A stretch of 64,000 nt of DNA, from positions 190,001-254,000 of the forward strand of contig JAQFVV010012671.1 of assembly GCA_028023455.1 (NCBI GenBank). Direction: 5' to 3'. Below the pieces are notes generated by a model that did no database searches, had not been told where the DNA came from, and saw nothing but the letters and a program-made list of their open reading frames with translations. A program made the translations under genes and the position numbers. Positions within the stretch are counted from its first letter, which is position 1, and every line of letters begins with the position of its first letter. Source of the stretch: Epiperipatus broadwayi. Taxonomy: Eukaryota > Onychophora > Udeonychophora > Euonychophora > Peripatidae. This document shows, piece by piece, positions 11,475-24,335 of this stretch.

Positions 11475-11638
11475 ATTAGTTTCTAAAGTTGTTCCGTCAA
11501 CTGAATTAGTATTCGTTGGTGTTCGCTGAAGATCAACTTCTGTAGAATTTATAGATGCACTAACTTCTGGGGAGACTTCAAATAAACTGGATTCTACATT
11601 TGTACTATTGCTGATACTGTCTTGTGATCCCAATAATT
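11475..11638 (-). CDS. HMG20A: HMG20A/B-like protein, acidic/Ser-Thr-rich N-terminal exon
   Basis: On the minus strand an acceptor TATTCTAG (AG at 11639-11640) precedes 164 nt of open frame ending at a perfect GTAAGT donor. It starts two bases into a codon (completing one begun in the exon at 33848-33939) and ends in phase 0, exactly as needed to join KRRGGWPKG in the exon at 960-1042. The peptide reads LLGSQDSISNSTNVESSLFE and continues with Ser, Thr, Asn and acidic residues to GTTLETN. Low-complexity N-terminal sequence ahead of the basic linker is what HMG20 proteins have, but it is poorly conserved. The assignment rests on the splice phases and position, not on residue similarity. Confidence 0.75.
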
Positions 11639-11818
11639 CTAGAATATTTATATTTTAAAACAAACTTTTATTGCATCATTTAGATAATAAATACAATTAC
11701 AAGTAATTAAATTAATAAATTGATAGTACGAGTAAGATTTTAGTTCATCCCTAATTAATTAGCTATTACTGAAGTTACACATATATACATATTAAATATA
11801 TATATATGCTTGCTTCAC

Positions 11819-11866
11819 CATTCACTGTGGTTTAGCTACAGATCCTGAGTTCAACCACAGTGAATG
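11819..11866. repeat. 14-bp perfect stem-loop with tRNA-like boxes
   Basis: CATTCACTGTGGTT (11819-11832) is the exact complement of AACCACAGTGAATG (11853-11866), with a 20-nt loop containing CCTGAGTTC. The layout recalls a collapsed tRNA-derived SINE head with acceptor-like ends and a GAGTTCAACC B-box-like stretch. Confidence 0.4.
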
Positions 11867-13436
11867 TAGGTTAAATTTAAATTAAATAAATTTTAAAAAA
11901 AGCAAATTCAAAAAATTTAATGAAATTAAGTTATAAGATTTTATTTTAGATAACAAAATAAAATTCCTAAAATTGCAGAACTCATTAGAGAAAAGGATTA
12001 GTTAGATAGGAATAATTAATTTAAAAATTTTTTAATTAAAAATAAGATAGCGAGACAATGGCATTGGAATGTAGGATGGCCAACAAGTTGGGTATAAATT
12101 GAGCTTGTCTATTGTTCTCTCTTTTATCTGGCTCTTGTACCTGTGAAAGCTCTGCTGCGTGGATGATAAGCTGCTATAAAAAAAACTTAAAATGCATACT
12201 ATAGCTCAAATGGCTGAAAAGACTTTTTTCTCTCTCTCTCTCTTTCTCGATCATTTTCCTATCTGCTGGAGTCTGAAAGATGTAACACAAGAAATATAGA
12301 GTGCTAGAACAATTTTTGCCTGACCAATGCCTGCTGCTATGAATAGGTAACCAAGGACCAAAATCATAATATACCATCAGTAAGGACTATGGACTAGAAT
12401 GTCACCATGGCTGTCTAATAAAGATGTACTCAATCCTAAAAGATTACCGGTAACTTTAAATTTCCACTTATATTTTGTTTTAATTTTGGCTTAAATCATA
12501 AACTTAAGTCATTTATGTATTATAATTATAATGTGTTCATATATATAGCCTGATAATTTTTAACATTTTCATTATGTTATTTTTTTATGACAAGTATAAT
12601 GGCGATTCTTACTCTCATTAATGTATACGTAAATCTTTTTTTTTTTTTTACAGATCGCCATTATACATTACTAGAATTGTATACTTACTTTTATCTTTTT
12701 TTTAAAAAATAAACAAGTGATTTCTTTCTTATAGCCAGGAATAAATATATGTATATAGGAGGAACTGGAAGAGAGAAATAATCTAATTTCATTTATTTCT
12801 ACTTGTCTGATCTGCTACTAAATACAGGGATATTTCAGATTTATTAGAAAATTCTTTGAATAAAACTTCTCTTTCCAATTCTTTCCTGCCGCGTTGGCTT
12901 TACTTATTTTTGTTTTATATATTAGAAAGAGAGAGAGAGAAACGTAGAACACACAATTGTCTTTTAGAAAAATAATAAAATGTTTCTTTTAATTTATACT
13001 TAGGAATATAAAAGAAAATGGCATTTGTGAAAGTGTTCAATCTTATGCATTTTATAAGAAAGATCCAATCCTGTCTTGTATTTTTTATACTTTCTTTAAG
13101 TCAGCCTCGGTTTTACTAATATATATCTATCTGTCTAAAACATATATAGCTTAAGCGTTTGTAATTTTATTAAATGTAAGAGAGGGTACAGTACAGTTAA
13201 TATAAATTAAAATCCTAAATCTTCATTAACTCTAAGGATGAACTAGTTAAATAGTGATTATTAATTAATATACATATCTTTCTTATATTTTAAGGTTAGT
13301 AAAAAGGTGTAAAGTAATAATTACTTTTAAGAGTGGATATTTTCTCAGTCTCAGAAAATTTTGAAGTCATATTATTTCATGTATGTATATTTACTTAAGG
13401 TTTTTAAAGTTTATGGTCAGACAACGACATTTTCTC
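11867..13436. other. Intron sequence, no gene
   Basis: It holds a short (TC)n tract near 12228, a (GA)n tract near 12928, and a small inverted repeat: TATAATGGCGAT near 12595 against GATCGCCATTATAC near 12654. There is no coding signal. Confidence 0.4.
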
Positions 13437-13441
13437 TTATA

Positions 13442-14208
13442 TTGTGCTACTCGGTGATTCATGGGTGTTTCTGCACATATCCATAGCTCCCGTCGTCTTT
13501 GGGTCATAGGTTATCACCGCTCCGAGATTGCCATTGATGATAAAGTGGATCTCAACCCTTTTTCAAATATTACTACTGGACACAAGCACTTATACTCCGG
13601 TCCCGAGTTCGGATCACGCTGCGGTGAACGAGCTCCATTCCTCTAACTATGTGTTAGACCCGGAGTGCTATCCAGACCTCAAGTTATCCATGTATAAAAT
13701 CTTTGTGCTCCGAAACTCACTTCTAAACTCACATAATTGAATCACCAAGGACCACGATAGTTTTTAATTTCATTATAGATAAAATCTTATCTTATCATAT
13801 CCTCAAAATATTACTGAGTAAATCTGAAACATGTCCACTGGGGGGATTTATCTTTATTTTGTCATTCAAATGTATGTTATATTTGAACATGGCCTTAATC
13901 TATTTAACTAGTTTAACCAATTATCCATTTTTGTAATTTCACCCTCGAGTTATGTTTTTTCTGTCCCTTTCCTTTAAAGTAAAGCACTCAGTTGTTGGCT
14001 GGGCACAGTATGGTTTTATAGTTGCCAACCAATTTGTTTATGTACATATTAATTGGATCTTGCTAAATGTGTTTCTCAATCTCTGTTATTGCTGCAAGAA
14101 AATAACTTGCAACATTTTTTTTTTGTCAATTGATTCTTCAATTGTCATTTCTTTTAATTAAACAATAAACTTTCATTCACTAATCTCATCAATACCTTGT
14201 CTGTGTCA
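13442..14208 (+). mobile_element. Possible solo LTR
   Basis: This 767-bp block is noticeably richer in GC at its left end. It starts TTGTGCTACTCGG, ends CTGTGTCA, and is flanked on both sides by TTATA (13437-13441 and 14209-14213). An AATAAA (14164-14169) stands close to the right end, as expected for an LTR polyadenylation signal. The start is TTG, not the canonical TG, and a 5-bp AT repeat can occur by chance, so this is tentative. The overlapping ORFs at 13461-13740 show no family resemblance. Confidence 0.35.
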
Positions 14209-14318
14209 TTATAGTTTAAACCTGATTTTTCTTTGTTAAAATTCCCCTTTGAGATCTCATCTCTCCCTGACCATGGGCATACATGAAGAATAAATTCTAG
14301 GGAGGTTTGGGGAGTAAA

Positions 14319-14360
14319 TAGCTTAGTAGCAATCTGGAGGAATAGGTGAGGTTCGAACCC
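14319..14360 (+). repeat. tRNA-derived SINE head (A and B boxes)
   Basis: TAGCTTAGTAG (14319-14329) fits the pol III A box TRGYNNARNNG exactly. GGTTCGAACCC (14350-14360) fits the B box. The spacing of 20 bp between boxes is shorter than in a normal tRNA. The right boundary is unclear. Confidence 0.5.
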
Positions 14361-15600
14361 CCTCTACCTGCATCTCTAGGTTAGGTTAAAGCAGCTCTAT
14401 TTTTCATACTGTTACATTACCAATTCCTACTGTACTAGGCCATTGTATGTGGTAAATGAGATATTTACAAAATCACTATTATAAATAACTACAAACACTT
14501 ACTTGAACAAACACAATAATTAAAATAACAACTATAATTTTTTAAGTTTTTGAACAGTTTCTTGCTAGAAATGAAAAAGAGCACCCAATTCTTCCAAGTG
14601 AGAAAAATAATTCTCACATTAATAAAGAAGTAATTTAAGATTTTAAGTACTATATAAAATGTAATTAAAAAAGCAGTTTCTTTATTTAAACCAACATTTT
14701 TATAGTGCAAATAATCTTTTGTATGAAACTGAAATTAAAAGTAATATAAATAAAATTAATTAATAACAACTAATAATTTAATTATGATTTTATTTTAGCC
14801 AGCATCTTATAAAATAAAATAGTGGCATCCCTAAACTGGTGGTTTAACAGTTACATGATTCAATTTCAGAGGAAACAAGATATTTTCAAACTATTAATTT
14901 TTAGACTTTCTAAGCATTTTTCGTGTTGAACTGAACTTTCCTATACATAATTAAATTATATTTTTTTAAAAATCCCTTGTAAATGCATCCATGTTAGATA
15001 AAATAAAACATTTTTTAAATATATATATTACTTTTTTTAAATGCTTTATATATATTGGTACTAACAAAAAAAGATTTCAATTTCCAATTAAATATAAACA
15101 TATTCATTAATTCTATTACAATTAATTAAAAAAGAAAGGAGAAAAGATTAAAGTAAAAATTTTCAATATTAAATTTTGATAGCCATTTTTTAAAAATCAT
15201 TAATCAGTGATGAAAAAGTTGAGTTTGTACGAATAAAGTTGATATTTGTTTTATAGAAGATATTATGAAATTATAAGATTTGTTGTTACTATTAAGATAT
15301 TGTTTTATTGGCACAAATGAACCAGTCAAAATATTTTGAATATTTTTTTTTATTACTATTCTGATATTATTTCCGTATATCTCTTAGTGTAATATTAAAC
15401 ACAATCATTTGGGATTTGAATCTGGGCTGCATAAAATTTTTATGTTTTATCAAGTTCCAACCAGACTAAGAATTTTGGGTTCATTGTCAGGGCAGTTAAT
15501 CATACAACAATGATTGGAAAATGGACACAGCCAAGCTGATCAATTTTGGAATTTGAAGCAAATCCTAAAACCTGTGCCTTTTAATTTTTTTTAGAAGAGT
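14361..15600. other. Intron sequence, no gene
   Basis: AT-rich with no recognisable feature. The 73-codon ORF on the minus strand at 14489-14710 is low-complexity and unsupported. Confidence 0.4.
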
Positions 15601-15604
15601 TTCA

Positions 15605-15665
15605 TGGTGCGGAGGTAGTTCATTAGCCTACTATGGTTATAATCTTGTGTTCGAATCCAGGGTAA
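15605..15665 (+). repeat. tRNA-derived SINE head
   Basis: TAGTTCATTAG (15616-15626) is one mismatch from the A box and GTGTTCGAATCC (15647-15658) is a near-consensus B box. Their spacing is 20-30 bp. The flanks are too eroded to set element ends. Confidence 0.45.
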
Positions 15666-18600
15666 ATGAAGTTCTTTTCAAGAGGCTTAGAAATTTTCTC
15701 TCAGATAGCAGGTAATAGTTAACTTATTTAACCATCCAACACTAATCAATAAATAGCTATTTAACTATCTTTACCCAGAAGGTAAAACAAAAAAAGAAAA
15801 TTACTGAAATTCTCATTTCCTGGCAATTGGAAAAATTGAAGAGTACTAACTCTTTTCCTAATTTTTATGAGGAGCTATTGAAGATACTTCTGCTTTTCAG
15901 TGAGCTATGTATTATCAAAAACTTTTATTTACTTATTGAAAGTGCTCAACTGAACAAACCAATGGATATAGTAAGAAAAACTACAGCAACATGAAATAAA
16001 CGAATAAATTTAAATGAATAAGAAAAAAAAAAGATATTTAAATTATTCTTTGGGTTTTGTTAGAACAAATAATTTGATAAATTTTTTATAATTTGTTGAT
16101 TTAGATATAACGTTTTCTACAGGAAGTATTGCTAGATCACTTAATTGGCAATAGGACATTATTGTTCACAACAATTTCTTTAGAATTTGTAATTTAGAAA
16201 AACTGTTCCCAACTGTTTTGGATAAATAACTGGTAGAATTCTTTAAGTCATAACTTCATTTGGAAATATGCATTTAAAATCATTTTCTCATACAAACTTA
16301 TAATATCTCAATCTAGAATTAATCGTTCACTTCCCTTGGGATTACATCAGGGAGAGAAAAAAAATTAGGCCTATCTTTTTTACTAATAGATGCAATAAAT
16401 AAATAAATGGGCCAGTTCCCAATTATTACTAGGTACATTTTTTTTTTTTATCTTTAAAAAATGCAACAAATATGGTGATTTAATCATCATTATACCTGTC
16501 TTAAATTCATGGCCATCTAACTTCATTTTCAAATTATTATTATTATTATTATTTTTTTTTTAAAAAAAAAAAAACAATATTTGAAGAATGAGATTGTTTA
16601 TGAATATATTTCATTTAATTCATTTTTTTTATATATAACTTTATATAATATTCTTTGTTAATTTTAAATCTGTAAATTAAATTGCTGAAGATCCTTAAAT
16701 ATATATGAAAATAATAATTAATTCAATATTATGATAATTTACTTATAGCCTTTATCAAGGATAATACAACAATCCAAAAAAATTATAAATACATATAAAA
16801 TATGTATGCGCAGATATATATGTAATGAATTACACACACCCACATATATATAAATTATTAATTTCAATAGCAGATAAATAACTTTTACTACTGCTTAAAT
16901 TAATATAAACATGTATTCAATTTTATTAAAAATATCTATGAATATTTTACTGTGCTATTTTTTTTTCAACATTATTACAAAACTGATTTTAATTATGAAA
17001 TATTAAAAAAGAAAATTTTTTTCATATATATTTTAGATTTGTCAACATAAATCATATATTCTAAAAAATTATTCTTACAACTATATAATTATTAACTTTC
17101 CCTTTAACTCTTACTTTATTTTACTTATTAAATTAATCAAAAACACCAATTTATCTTCACAAATCCATTTATAGATATTCTGAAAATAACTACTTGTTAT
17201 AATTAAAACATATACTATGTATATTCTTACCAATAAAAAATTTCAGAAAGAGAGAACAGTATTTTTTTTTTTTCTAAAAAAGAAATAAATAAATAAAGGG
17301 GTTAAAATCACACATAAAATGAAATCAAATATAAATCTTTTGCAACTTTAAATTTTAAGAATAGAAGGAAAAAATTATCAGGAATGCTCCATTTATTTTC
17401 ATTTTATTATTCCTTAAGAATTACCATGCTTTTGATGAATTAATTGCAGTACTATAGGATTTTTTTCTTTCTATAAGCTATATGATTTAATAATATTGGT
17501 TTAATTTTATTCATTCTATCATTTATAAATTTCAGCATACTAAGACATCCTAGGAAACAGTTTTTTATCCAAGATTTTAAAAAAAAGATTCTCTGAACTT
17601 TTTTGTTTATTTCTGTTAATGCATACTTGTTTCTTTAAAAAATTACTCCTGAAAATTTTAAGATTAAATGTGAAATTTGTTTAGACAAATGAATAATTTT
17701 TGATTAAAAAAAGAAGGAATATTTCCATTTAAAATACCAATTTTTTTCCCTCCTAATTGAATAAAAATCAGTTTTTAAAATATTTATCTTATACTTGCAA
17801 TCATCTCAATTTGGTACCTGAGGTGCTTAATACTTTGTCTGTTTATCCAATCATGATGTTAGAATATTGATCAAATGGTAGCACTCGATCATCATTGTTA
17901 ATTTATGATTGCTTGCCACTTATTAATGCAATTTATTCTATCATCTCAATTTTAAAGATACATCATAGGTATAATGATTCCCTATTATCATTTGTTTCAA
18001 GTAGATAAAATGGAGAAATGTAAAAAAAAAAAACTGTTTCTGCAGAAGATAAAAAAATGAATGGCAGAAATATTCTGAGGAACACTACTAAGATTATATA
18101 AAATTTAAATGGAAAAAATTGTTTTGAGAGTCATATGTCATTTTTATAGAAATTCCACATCATGGAAAAAATAGTTTCATCTATATTTCACAATATCTCG
18201 GTGCAAAGTAAAAAGTGTATTAAATGTGGTTAATGTTGGAGACAATATACAGTCAAAAATGATTTCTTTGTGGAATAATGGTAATAAAATTTCTATTTCA
18301 ATCTCTTTCATTACATGATATATTAAAATATAGAAGAGAATTATAAATATGCATTGCAGCTATTCCTATTCCATTATTATATTTCTAAAAAATGGAAACT
18401 AATATTTTTGTTTCATCTTGCAAAATAGATTCCTCCCATTCTCTCTACAGCAGCAAGCACTACTTGGTTAAAGTTTAATTTGAAATACTCTTGCCAGAAG
18501 CTATTTCTCCATTATGTATTAGCTTTGGGTTATTAAAATAAATTATTCCAGAATGAATAGGAATATTCTTAATATTTTCACTAATATTAACACCTGAAGA

Positions 18601-18784
18601 ATTTCTTACATTTGCAATACATTCTACACACTCATTGGTCCATAATAATACAACTAAAAAATAAACAGAGACCATACTGAAAGATCTTTAATGTAATCTT
18701 GCCCTTTCTACTCTATTTGACTTATGCTATTTCATTTCATTAACTAAAAACAAAATTAATCAAATACTGCCTAATATCGATATT
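15666..18784. other. Intron sequence, no supported gene
   Basis: AT-rich DNA with a (TTA)n tract near 16535 and many homopolymers. At 18475-18675 (minus) a 66-codon ORF opens with a hydrophobic signal-like segment (MVSVYFLVVLLW) and has a GTAAGA splice-donor-like site after 22 codons, but nothing else supports a gene. Confidence 0.4.
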
Positions 18785-20260
18785 ATACCGAACAAAGCTT
18801 TGGATTCGCATACCCTGACAACGAGGGCGCCACTAGTCAAAAAAATCGGACTAGACATTTATTTTAAGGGTGGATAGGATATGCGAATCGAATGCGCCGG
18901 ACTAGCTCAATCAAGCAAATGAGAACTTACATTTTGTTTAGAAAATTGGAAAGGTAGCAACAGAAAACAAAATCAACTAAGTAAAAAAAAAAGAATAAAT
19001 ATTTTATTAGTAGCATGGTTAAATAAGCAAATCTAAATAACAAATTTTAAAATACACTTAAAATGTACTACCCGCACATTCGTCAAAATTAAAATAAAAT
19101 ATTTTATATAGCTTAGAGAGCGATTTCCCGTGCGTGAAAGAGTGCAAACTACTGACAGTAGCAGAAGTATTAGTAAGTATACAATGATCTCACGTAAGAA
19201 AAGGGAGGTTAGCTTCCGGCTTATAACCCATAGTTAGGAAAAGGCTGGATCTCCGTATTTGAGATTTATGCAAACTTACGTCGAAACAGAAGAAATGCGA
19301 AGGTAGCTTCCAAAACATTAATAATAATAAAAGTGTTGAAAGTTATTACTTTTAATCGATTGACCTCCCTCTGAGTGAGACAGGCTAGGAGCTCACGATC
19401 TATCTATTGAGAGGGTTAAAACGATCGTACATGCCCCTAATAAATTAATTGGAAGCTTGAAAAAATAAAACTAAAAACTATTATATTTCATAATAATCTA
19501 TTATAAATAATTAAAGTTTCACAACATAAGTAGAACTAATAATAAAATGGGTCACGAGCTAGAAGTCAATTAAAATAGTCTGTAATATCCAGACTGCTTT
19601 CTATAATAAAAAGAATGTGAGATTATAAATAAACTATCTTACTTACTAAGACTTAAATAGGACGGACAGTAATAGGTTTGAAACTAGCACTCGTTAAAAA
19701 AAAGAAAAAAAAAATCAAGCACACAGAAATCGAATTACATAAGATACAACTTGAAAAAACATTTATATTTAAAAAAGGAAACAAATCTAAGACAACATTA
19801 TTTAAATTGCAAAAATGTAAGGTACATTAATAATTTATTTAAATGCTAGTGCACTAGACTTCTTACGTATAGTCCGTTGCTCTGGATTCACTGACAGTAG
19901 GCTTGGGCAAGTTGGTTAGTGGTTTCTTTGGAGCCGGTTCTTATGGCATTATAGGCAGTTAATGGAGACACAGGATGTCCGAACCTGTCCTGGCGAGAAG
20001 CTTAGCACATTATGGTAAAGAAAATATTTTTGCTGTAGGTTTAATGTTCATTCTAGGTATAATAATTACCGGATCAGCTTTCAGAATATGCAGGAATCAT
20101 TCTTTCCAAGTATTTTTGGCAGGAATAGTTTGTGCAAGTATCTTTCAGAGTTGGTGGAAATGTCTCAGAGTTTGTGCAATTCTCCTGTCAGAGTTGGTGT
20201 CTGTCTCTGCGCTGGTGCAAGTATTCTAGCTGATGCCAGTATTGAAAGCTAGTCAAAGAT
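18785..20260. other. GC-shifted, CpG-containing block of unknown origin
   Basis: Composition changes abruptly near 18785 and returns to background near 20260. The left end carries a 10-bp inverted repeat (GATTCGCATA at 18803-18812, TATGCGAATC at 18880-18889) and GGGCGCCA at 18825-18832. The complement of that octamer, TGGCGCCC, begins many LTR-element primer-binding sites for tRNA-Lys. The right end has imperfect internal repeats of GTGCAA and CAGAGTTGGTG (20120-20225). It could be an old LTR element or a promoter region; an 84-codon ORF at 19975-20229 has no resemblance I can name. Confidence 0.3.
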
Positions 20261-21749
20261 AATCCAATGGCCTGATTCAGCCTGTTATATCTGAATCATA
20301 TCTCTAAACTAATTACAAAACTTTTTCTTTTTAATTAAAATTTAAAAATTCTCTATTTAGATAACAATAGTTATCTAATTAACAAAATAAATTGCCCTTT
20401 ACAGATCTAGGAATTAACTAATGAAAAATTATTTTCTTTTTGTTTTCTTTCTTTTTAATTACTCTTATCAATATAAATCCCAAATCCGAAAAGCAATCTA
20501 TTTGTACACTTTACTTTTACATAAATTTAACAACAAAAAGTAATCTTAGTTTTCTTTTTTTTTTTTTTCAAAATTAAAATCCAAATATAACTGTGGTATT
20601 AAAATATAATTCCCACACACCTACATATATATTTGTACAAGCATTAAAAAAAAAAAACTTTTAATCAAGTTTTACAAATGAAATCTTATATAAAAATTTA
20701 TTTTATTTTCTTCACCTCTATAAAACTATAATTTTTGTAATGGTGTCTTAAACATCCATTACAATATATAACATTTTGCTTTTATAAAATAAATTTGAAC
20801 TTTACAAAAATAATTCAAATATTTATTCCAGAATCTCAAGCCAAAGTAGACTTGTACAATCTTTTTATTAAATAAATAAATAAAAATTGTAAATCCTAGT
20901 AATTTAAGGGTAATAAACTTCTAATGCAAGTCTCATTTTCATTTACAAGCATGCAAAGAATAATAAGTTAACAAATTGCAGGTGAGCATAAAAATAAACT
21001 GATAATAAGAATGAATTTAAAAATAAAAAAATTGAAAGGAATTTCCATCACAATATTCAATTTTAGTACAAAAGCTAAGTTTGCCATAGACAGACAGAGA
21101 ATATATGCAATTTTCTAAATTCCATAATCATAGATTTAATTATATATATCTTTTCTTACACTTGAACATTGATAATGAGCACTGCTAGTAACTTTCTCAT
21201 TAAACAGAAAGTCAATTTTAAGATATAATATTTCAGATTAAATAATTATCCTAATCTTATTTATCACAGCCATTAAAGTCTTCTATAAAAACACAACCAG
21301 TAGTTTTACTGAATTCTTAGGATTTATTGAAAAATTATTAATTATGATTTTACTTCACCAAAAAGTTTAATTCTGGGAAATACCCATTCTATAAGTTTTT
21401 ATAGTTGCAGCTATTATTTATATGATAAATAAATGTGGATATGCTACTCACCAACTAGCATAATAACTACAAGCTTTTACTGCTGAGTCTAAAGTCAAGA
21501 AAGACCATGTCTTTGTTCTCAAATGACTTAAAGCTGATATCAGTTGCATTTTCTAGAAGATGGGATGAATGTGAATGTGGAAGATGATTTTCTTTTACAT
21601 TTTCAATATCAAAAAAAAAAAAAATCATCCAAGGTGATAGAGATAATAACTGAAGTAATTGGTGCTAAGAATCCCTGGCTTAGAGACCTAGGCTGGTATT
21701 TGATTATCTTTTCTTTAATTACCTATAATTATAAATCACACTAAATAAA
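20261..21749. other. Intron sequence, no gene
   Basis: AT-rich DNA with homopolymer runs. The leading part of the following LINE may reach back to about 21540, but I cannot align it. Confidence 0.4.
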
Positions 21750-24335
21750 GAAAAACTGCATAAACTGGAAGTACTGTTCTATATTAAATGAGATCTTGAC
21801 AAACTTTGTAAAGTTAAAAGAAAGTGAAGAGAAAAATGACTTAAAAAGTGGGTGTATATTTTACCAAAAAGCACAAATATTAGAAATATAAGGGGAAAAC
21901 GATATATTATAAATAAATAAAAATGTAAGAATAACATTATGTATATGAATGGAATGTCAACTACAGTGGCAAGATTAGTAAGTTATTCAATTTAATGGAA
22001 GGTATCAAATACAAATAATTAAAATTTATGTCACAAGTTTACATTTTGATGAAGAAGTAGAGAATTTTTATTTAGAGATGCAATATACTTTTCATCAAAT
22101 CAAACAACATTCTAAAATTGTCATAGATGATTTTGATAATAAAATTGGAAAATTACTAAAACTTGATAGTGTGTGAATTTGGATATGGAGACAGAAATGA
22201 GAAAATAAATTTATTGCAGAAATTTCAGAAAACCTGGATATTATAAATTTTTATGAACAAAAAATTAAGGAAAAAAAATTAGATGTTAAAACATAGAAGA
22301 TATACTTTCTGACTAGCAGAAAAAATGTATTTGAAGAAAGTAGTGGACTTTAACAGATTTGATACAGAAAGTAACCATTGATTAATGAGATGTAAGATAT
22401 ATGATAATGGAAAGACTGAGAGACAAATACTATACAAATCATTTACAATTATAAATTTTATGATAGCTGAGAAACCCATACAAAAAAGGTAGCAATTCCC
22501 CCAGTAAATTTTCAACCAAGATAAGACAATGTATTAAAAAAGGAAGGAATTAAAAATATTGGAAAAATAATTCATTTAGAAGAATTGAAAACCTGGAATT
22601 CTGCAAATAATAGAAAAAGAATTAATGATGATATAAAAAATGACTTTGAATTGGCAAGAGCAGATATAGAAGAGAATAAATTACCAAACACATCTTGCAA
22701 TTAGAAAAAACTGATTCAACAATTAAAAAATAATATAATTATTAAAATGAGGGATGACATCATAAAAAATCACAAAGATTTCTATTAAAAATTAAATAAG
22801 AAAATAAAGTAGACTCACAATTACTTGAAATGTGATGTCTCTTATTGAGAGAAGTAATACAATTAAATCTATGAAAAATGGAAATGCTCCAGAAAATAGT
22901 AGCATTATTGCCAAATCTTGGTAGAGAAATTATTGACAAAGTTATATACCAAATGTCTAATAAATAGAAGTCTACCAAATAATTAAAAGAAACAATAAGA
23001 AAATATTAAAAATTGCAACTTAATTAAAGTTTTATCAATGCTATATACTATCTGCACTGAGTTTATTACAATTTATCTATAGAGAATTTTGGACTCAAAT
23101 CAACTAAAAGACAAGCACATGTAAAAATAATTTTGGTACAACAGAACACATCCAAGTAAGAAAAGACTGAGTATGAGTTGTCATTATATTTTGAAATAAT
23201 ATTATCAAATCTTAAAAGAAGCTCGTGAAAAATAATAGAGAACTTGTTAGCAAAACTATATACCAAATGTCTAAAAAATAAAAATGAAATTAGAAAGCAA
23301 TAGTAATATTGTTATTTAAAACAAGTGAAAAAAATATTAAAAATTGCAATCTATCAGTCTTCTAATAACAGTCAGTACAACTTATCTAAACAGAACTTTG
23401 GACTCAAATCAACTAATAGAAGTGTACAATAGATCACATCCAAAGAAGTTAGAAAAACAATGAACATAAGTGGCAATTATACTTTGAATATTTAGAATAT
23501 GAAAAAGGATGTGACTTTGAAAACATTTTTGCAATGTTTAAAGCTTTGGTATATAAGCTATAGACTCACAATGTTAGCAAATTCTACTATTAGATAACAT
23601 AATGATACTAAAAAAATTAACATTGATCAGGACTTCTGAGTGAGTTTTCATATCCCAAAACTTTTTACAGTGATTTTACAGCAAGCAATTTGTGAAATAA
23701 AATAGCATGCTAACAGATGATATAATTGTTTTTGCATGCATAATAGACTTTCACATAAGGATAAAATAAAGATTGAGAATAAAGAATATAAAAATGTTAA
23801 CTACTAAAAATATCTTAGTCAGATTATTACGAGGTATTAAATGAAATTAATTATAAATTTTCATGGAGAATGTTTGACAGAAATAACTTAATTTTAAAAG
23901 AAATATGCTTAAATTCTTTTAAAAAAAGATTGTTAATAGATGTGTTCAACCAATTCTTATACTTGGATCTGAGACTTGGATGCTTACAAGATGAACAATA
24001 CAGAAACTTCATACCATATATAAAGTATGAAAATATGTGTATTAAGAATATTAAGGAAGGATTGAAAGCTTAGTATTAATACACTGGCAAAAGAGTAAAC
24101 AGATATCACTGAAAAAATTTTAAAATTGAAATAGAGTTGGACTGGACATAATAATAGAAGAAATGGACAATATATTCTTACATTGGATCCCAAAAGATTT
24201 AAAAAAGATCTACGAAGAGATCATATGTGAAATGGATAGATAAAAAAATTTACTATAATTATGTGGAGAAAAGAAGCTATGAATCATAGAAGAATTAAAA
24301 TTGAAAGATTTTACCTTAACATTTTTTTGGTGTGG
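21750..24335 (+). mobile_element. Decayed RTE-like non-LTR retrotransposon (endonuclease to C-terminus)
   Basis: No frame stays open, but protein-level traces run in order on the plus strand. The apurinic endonuclease domain shows GRYQIQIIKIYV near 22000, then VIDDFDNKIGK at 22126-22152 (family GDFNAKIG). NRFDTESNH at 22352-22379 corresponds to the family's GSDHR site. Next comes IKSMKNGNAPE near 22868, the start of the RT domain. The far 3' part has the family's 'YGSETW' region near 23960, SWTGHNNRRNGQ near 24132, and DPKRFKKDLRR. The middle of the RT is missing or scrambled, and 22880-23060 looks duplicated at 23060-23450. The element is dead, with stops and frameshifts throughout. RTE-like assignment is by eye. 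Confidence 0.7.

Noticed and set aside
13461-13740. Overlapping ORFs in a GC-richer patch
   Set aside because: They resemble no family and the patch is better explained as part of a possible LTR.
18475-18675. Small secreted protein exon (signal-like start, possible GTAAGA donor after 22 codons)
   Set aside because: Only one exon-like piece is seen, and hydrophobic starts are common by chance in AT-rich DNA. No acceptor or cysteine-rich continuation was found.
19975-20229. 84-codon ORF with a membrane-like segment
   Set aside because: It lies in a block with internal repeats and lacks supporting splice sites or similarity.
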